A stretch of DNA of 64,000 nucleotides from an uncultured Eubacteriales bacterium (GTDB lineage Bacteria; Bacillota; Clostridia; Lachnospirales; Lachnospiraceae): contig UQCD01000004.1 in the NCBI GenBank assembly GCA_900539455.1, positions 1 through 64,000 of the forward strand, given 5' to 3'. Below the pieces are notes generated by a model that saw only the letters and a program-made list of their open reading frames with translations, did no database searches and was not told the DNA's origin. This document shows positions 62,007 through 64,000 of the stretch, one piece after another. Every line of letters begins with the position of its first letter. Within the stretch, counting starts at the first letter, position 1. The translations under genes were made by a program, and so were the position numbers.

Positions 62007-63608
62007 TTAATCCCAATCATCATTGAGCCAATTTCTAAGCAATAATGCAACTGCCTCTGGATTTTCATCAACAAACTTCTCAATGGCCTTTCTAGTTTCG
62101 GATTTTTCTTCAATGTCAATATCCTCAACCGGAGCCTGCTTCTCCTTAGTTGCTGTAAGCAATTCTTCTACCGAAAGCTCTGGCTCTAATTCATTAACCT
62201 CTACAGGTCTTAAACTTCTCCATACTACAAAACCTAACAATAATAGTATAATTACTGCTAATATGATTGGTAATACATTGTTTATAATATTTCCATTGTC
62301 TTCAGATTCTTCAAACAATGGCACCTGATAGCTTAATATTGTAATGCTTGTTTCCGGAATACCTGTTGTATCTGCTATCATTCCGATAAGTCCATCTGGA
62401 ACATCTAACTCTACTATATCTGAATGTGCAGCCTTGTATTCATCCCAAGTTACATTGTCTAATTCACCTGCTGCCTTTAAGGTATCATAGTTGTATATTA
62501 CATTTTTATTTACAACTACTGCAATAGAGGAAGATGCCCTGTTTAAGGTACCCTGCTCACCTTCCTTATGTGTAACAGTTGAACTTACTGCATACTCATT
62601 TTTGTTTATAGTAAGACTTGCAGATGTACCATCTGCATTTTTCAGATAATATGTAGTATCATCATCATTTGAATCTGTTCCTGGTACACCGCCTGTTGTA
62701 GAGCCACCAGTCTGCTCACAAGAATAGTCGCTATGTAATACCTTGTCATCATTGTAATACTTTGTATCAACTACATCTACCTTGTCAAAGCTCACATCAA
62801 GATTTGGTGATACTGTAATAGTATTGAACATCTGAGTTGTTGCAAGTGCCTTTGAAACCTTTTGTACCGTTTCATCGTAAAACTTGTCATATATCATATT
62901 TCTCACAGTTGTAGTCATAGAGCCTGTACCATTTGAAAGTTCCTGACCTTCAAATAATGTATTGCCATTAGAATCAATAATAGTAATATTGCTGGTATTG
63001 CTATTTCCTACTGCTGTAGAAAGATACTTTGCCATAGAATCAGCAGCACCCTGTGGCATTGCTCCCTTAAGAGTAAGCTTTACAGCCACATAGGTCTGCT
63101 CATCTGATTCTAAAACTGAAAGCTTATTTGATGGTACTGTCATCTGCACATAGGCGTTTTTAACATAATCAAAAGATTCTACTGTATCCTTAATCTTATC
63201 CTCAAGATACTTCTGGTATAATCTTTCTCTATCTTCAGAGGTTGTAGAAAAACCCATATTTTGAATATAAGAATCCATTGTATAGCCTGTAGCAGTAAGT
63301 CCCTCCTGTGCTATTAAATATGTAGCATCTACAAGCTTGCCGGAATCCACAAGAATTGTCAGCCCATTATTGCTGGTCCGATAAGATATATTGTTGCTTG
63401 TAAGTGTATCTGTAACATTCGCAGCCGAAACTGTATCATCACAGGTAATAAGTTCCTCATATGTTGTTCTTGTGAGTACTAAAGCCAAAATAACAAGAGC
63501 TACTATTACTGTTGCTGTAACACTAATAATAAGTCCCTTTTGTTTTTTAGTATATTTGTTCCAAAAATCAACTATTTTTTTTGTGACAACCTTAACCCTT
63601 TCGTTCAT
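62007..63608 (-). CDS. fliF: Flagellar MS-ring protein FliF
   Basis: 533 aa with membrane helices at about 26-46 and 440-462. The ring-building motif region TYLIAQEGLTATGYTMDSYI is near residue 95. The middle domains include NLDVSFDKVDVVDTKYY, and the C-terminal FliG-binding tail ends VDENPEAVALLLRNWLNDDW, a strong FliF signature. It lies 12 bp after fliE. Confidence 0.97.
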   Translation of the reverse strand: MNERVKVVTKKIVDFWNKYTKKQKGLIISVTATVIVALVILALVLTRTTYEELITCDDTVSAANVTDTLTSNNISYRTSNNGLTILVDSGKLVDATYLIAQEGLTATGYTMDSYIQNMGFSTTSEDRERLYQKYLEDKIKDTVESFDYVKNAYVQMTVPSNKLSVLESDEQTYVAVKLTLKGAMPQGAADSMAKYLSTAVGNSNTSNITIIDSNGNTLFEGQELSNGTGSMTTTVRNMIYDKFYDETVQKVSKALATTQMFNTITVSPNLDVSFDKVDVVDTKYYNDDKVLHSDYSCEQTGGSTTGGVPGTDSNDDDTTYYLKNADGTSASLTINKNEYAVSSTVTHKEGEQGTLNRASSSIAVVVNKNVIYNYDTLKAAGELDNVTWDEYKAAHSDIVELDVPDGLIGMIADTTGIPETSITILSYQVPLFEESEDNGNIINNVLPIILAVIILLLLGFVVWRSLRPVEVNELEPELSVEELLTATKEKQAPVEDIDIEEKSETRKAIEKFVDENPEAVALLLRNWLNDDWD

Positions 63609-63620
63609 TTTCTGTTACCT

Positions 63621-63950
63621 CTAGATCTGTATATTCATTATTTCCTTGTATGCGCTGATGAGTGCATTTTTAACTGCAACTGTATACTGCAAAGATAAAT
63701 ATGCCTTTTGCTGGGCTATTGTCACCTCATGTGTACTATCAGCTTTTCCTAAGGAAAAATTAATCTCTGCCTGCTCAGCCTGTGCAGCCAGACTATCTGT
63801 TTCATTAACCATATCCATAGCAGAAGATAATATTTTTGAAAAGGAGTCACTGTAGCTGCCTGTTGAAGCAGCCTCTTTATTTGTCATTTTTCCTATAGCC
63901 GAATTATATAAATCTAATGCTGTTCCTGTTAATCCTGAAATATCAGCCAT
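63621..63950 (-). CDS. fliE: Flagellar hook-basal body protein FliE
   Basis: 109-aa protein joining the MS ring to the rod. The C-terminal part (SDSFSKILSSAMDMVNETDS; QQKAYLSLQYTVAVKNALIS; AYKEIMNIQI) is the usual FliE pattern. An AGGAG site lies 7 nt before the ATG. Confidence 0.94.
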   Translation of the reverse strand: MADISGLTGTALDLYNSAIGKMTNKEAASTGSYSDSFSKILSSAMDMVNETDSLAAQAEQAEINFSLGKADSTHEVTIAQQKAYLSLQYTVAVKNALISAYKEIMNIQI

Positions 63951-63981
63951 AATTTTCTCCTAACTATTATTAAACTATATA

Positions 63982-64000
63982 TTAGTTTTGTCCGATTTCT
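63982..64000 (-). CDS. Possible 3' end of flgC (partial)
   Basis: The last bases on the minus strand read EIGQN followed by TAA, 31 bp before fliE. In fla/che operons flgC precedes fliE and often ends in a similar short sequence. Only five codons are visible, so this is mostly a context call. Confidence 0.35.

Overview
The window is low-GC DNA from a motile Gram-positive anaerobe, most likely a flagellated member of the Lachnospiraceae (Clostridia). The evidence is PolC-type DNA polymerase III, the fla/che gene order, Shine-Dalgarno-rich starts, and a preQ1 riboswitch over a full queuosine-precursor operon. Every gene I can support is on the minus strand, so transcription runs from high to low coordinates. 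No species can be named from sequence alone.

Right half (about 30.8-64 kb): a nearly complete flagellar/chemotaxis locus. In transcription order it holds the end of a probable flgC, then fliE-fliF-fliG-fliH-fliI-fliJ-motE-like-fliK-flgD-TIGR02530 gene-flgE. A hairpin follows, then motA-motB-fliL-fliM-fliY-cheY-fliO-fliP-fliQ-fliR-flhB-flhA-flhF-flhG-PilZ gene-cheB-cheA-cheW-cheC-cheD-small membrane gene-sigma-28-fapA. Three poorly known small genes come last, one of them in the position of swrB. These encode the basal body, export apparatus, hook, stators, switch, core chemotaxis system and the flagellar sigma factor.

Middle (about 18.9-30.6 kb): rpsB-tsf with its own promoter and leader, then a run of accessory genes. 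These are a decayed LURP-one-related gene, a three-gene cluster of acyltransferase, GT8 and GT8-acyltransferase fusion, ilvE, a preQ1-I riboswitch with queD-queE-folE-queC-queF, and a TrpRS of the type II kind. This block separates tsf from pyrH-frr, which are neighbours in many Firmicutes.

Left part (about 0.1-18.7 kb): a long operon-like run of GH13 glycosidase, CapA-like protein, polysaccharide deacetylase, bactofilin, pyrH, frr, uppS, cdsA, dxr, rseP, ispG and polC. It covers cell envelope, isoprenoid and phospholipid synthesis, ribosome recycling and replication. It ends at a perfect CIRCE operator whose RNA would also form an intrinsic terminator. Directly beyond that is a consensus promoter driving htpG.

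The most notable observations are the dual CIRCE/terminator, the preQ1 riboswitch with a readable termination switch, the GT8-acyltransferase fusion cluster with a promoter-proximal palindrome, the LURP-one pseudogene, the broken rpsB-tsf/pyrH-frr synteny, and several uncharacterised genes at the end of the flagellar locus. I found no CRISPR array, insertion sequence, prophage or tRNA. I cannot claim a wholly new system; the glycolipid-type cluster and the small post-fapA genes are the best candidates.
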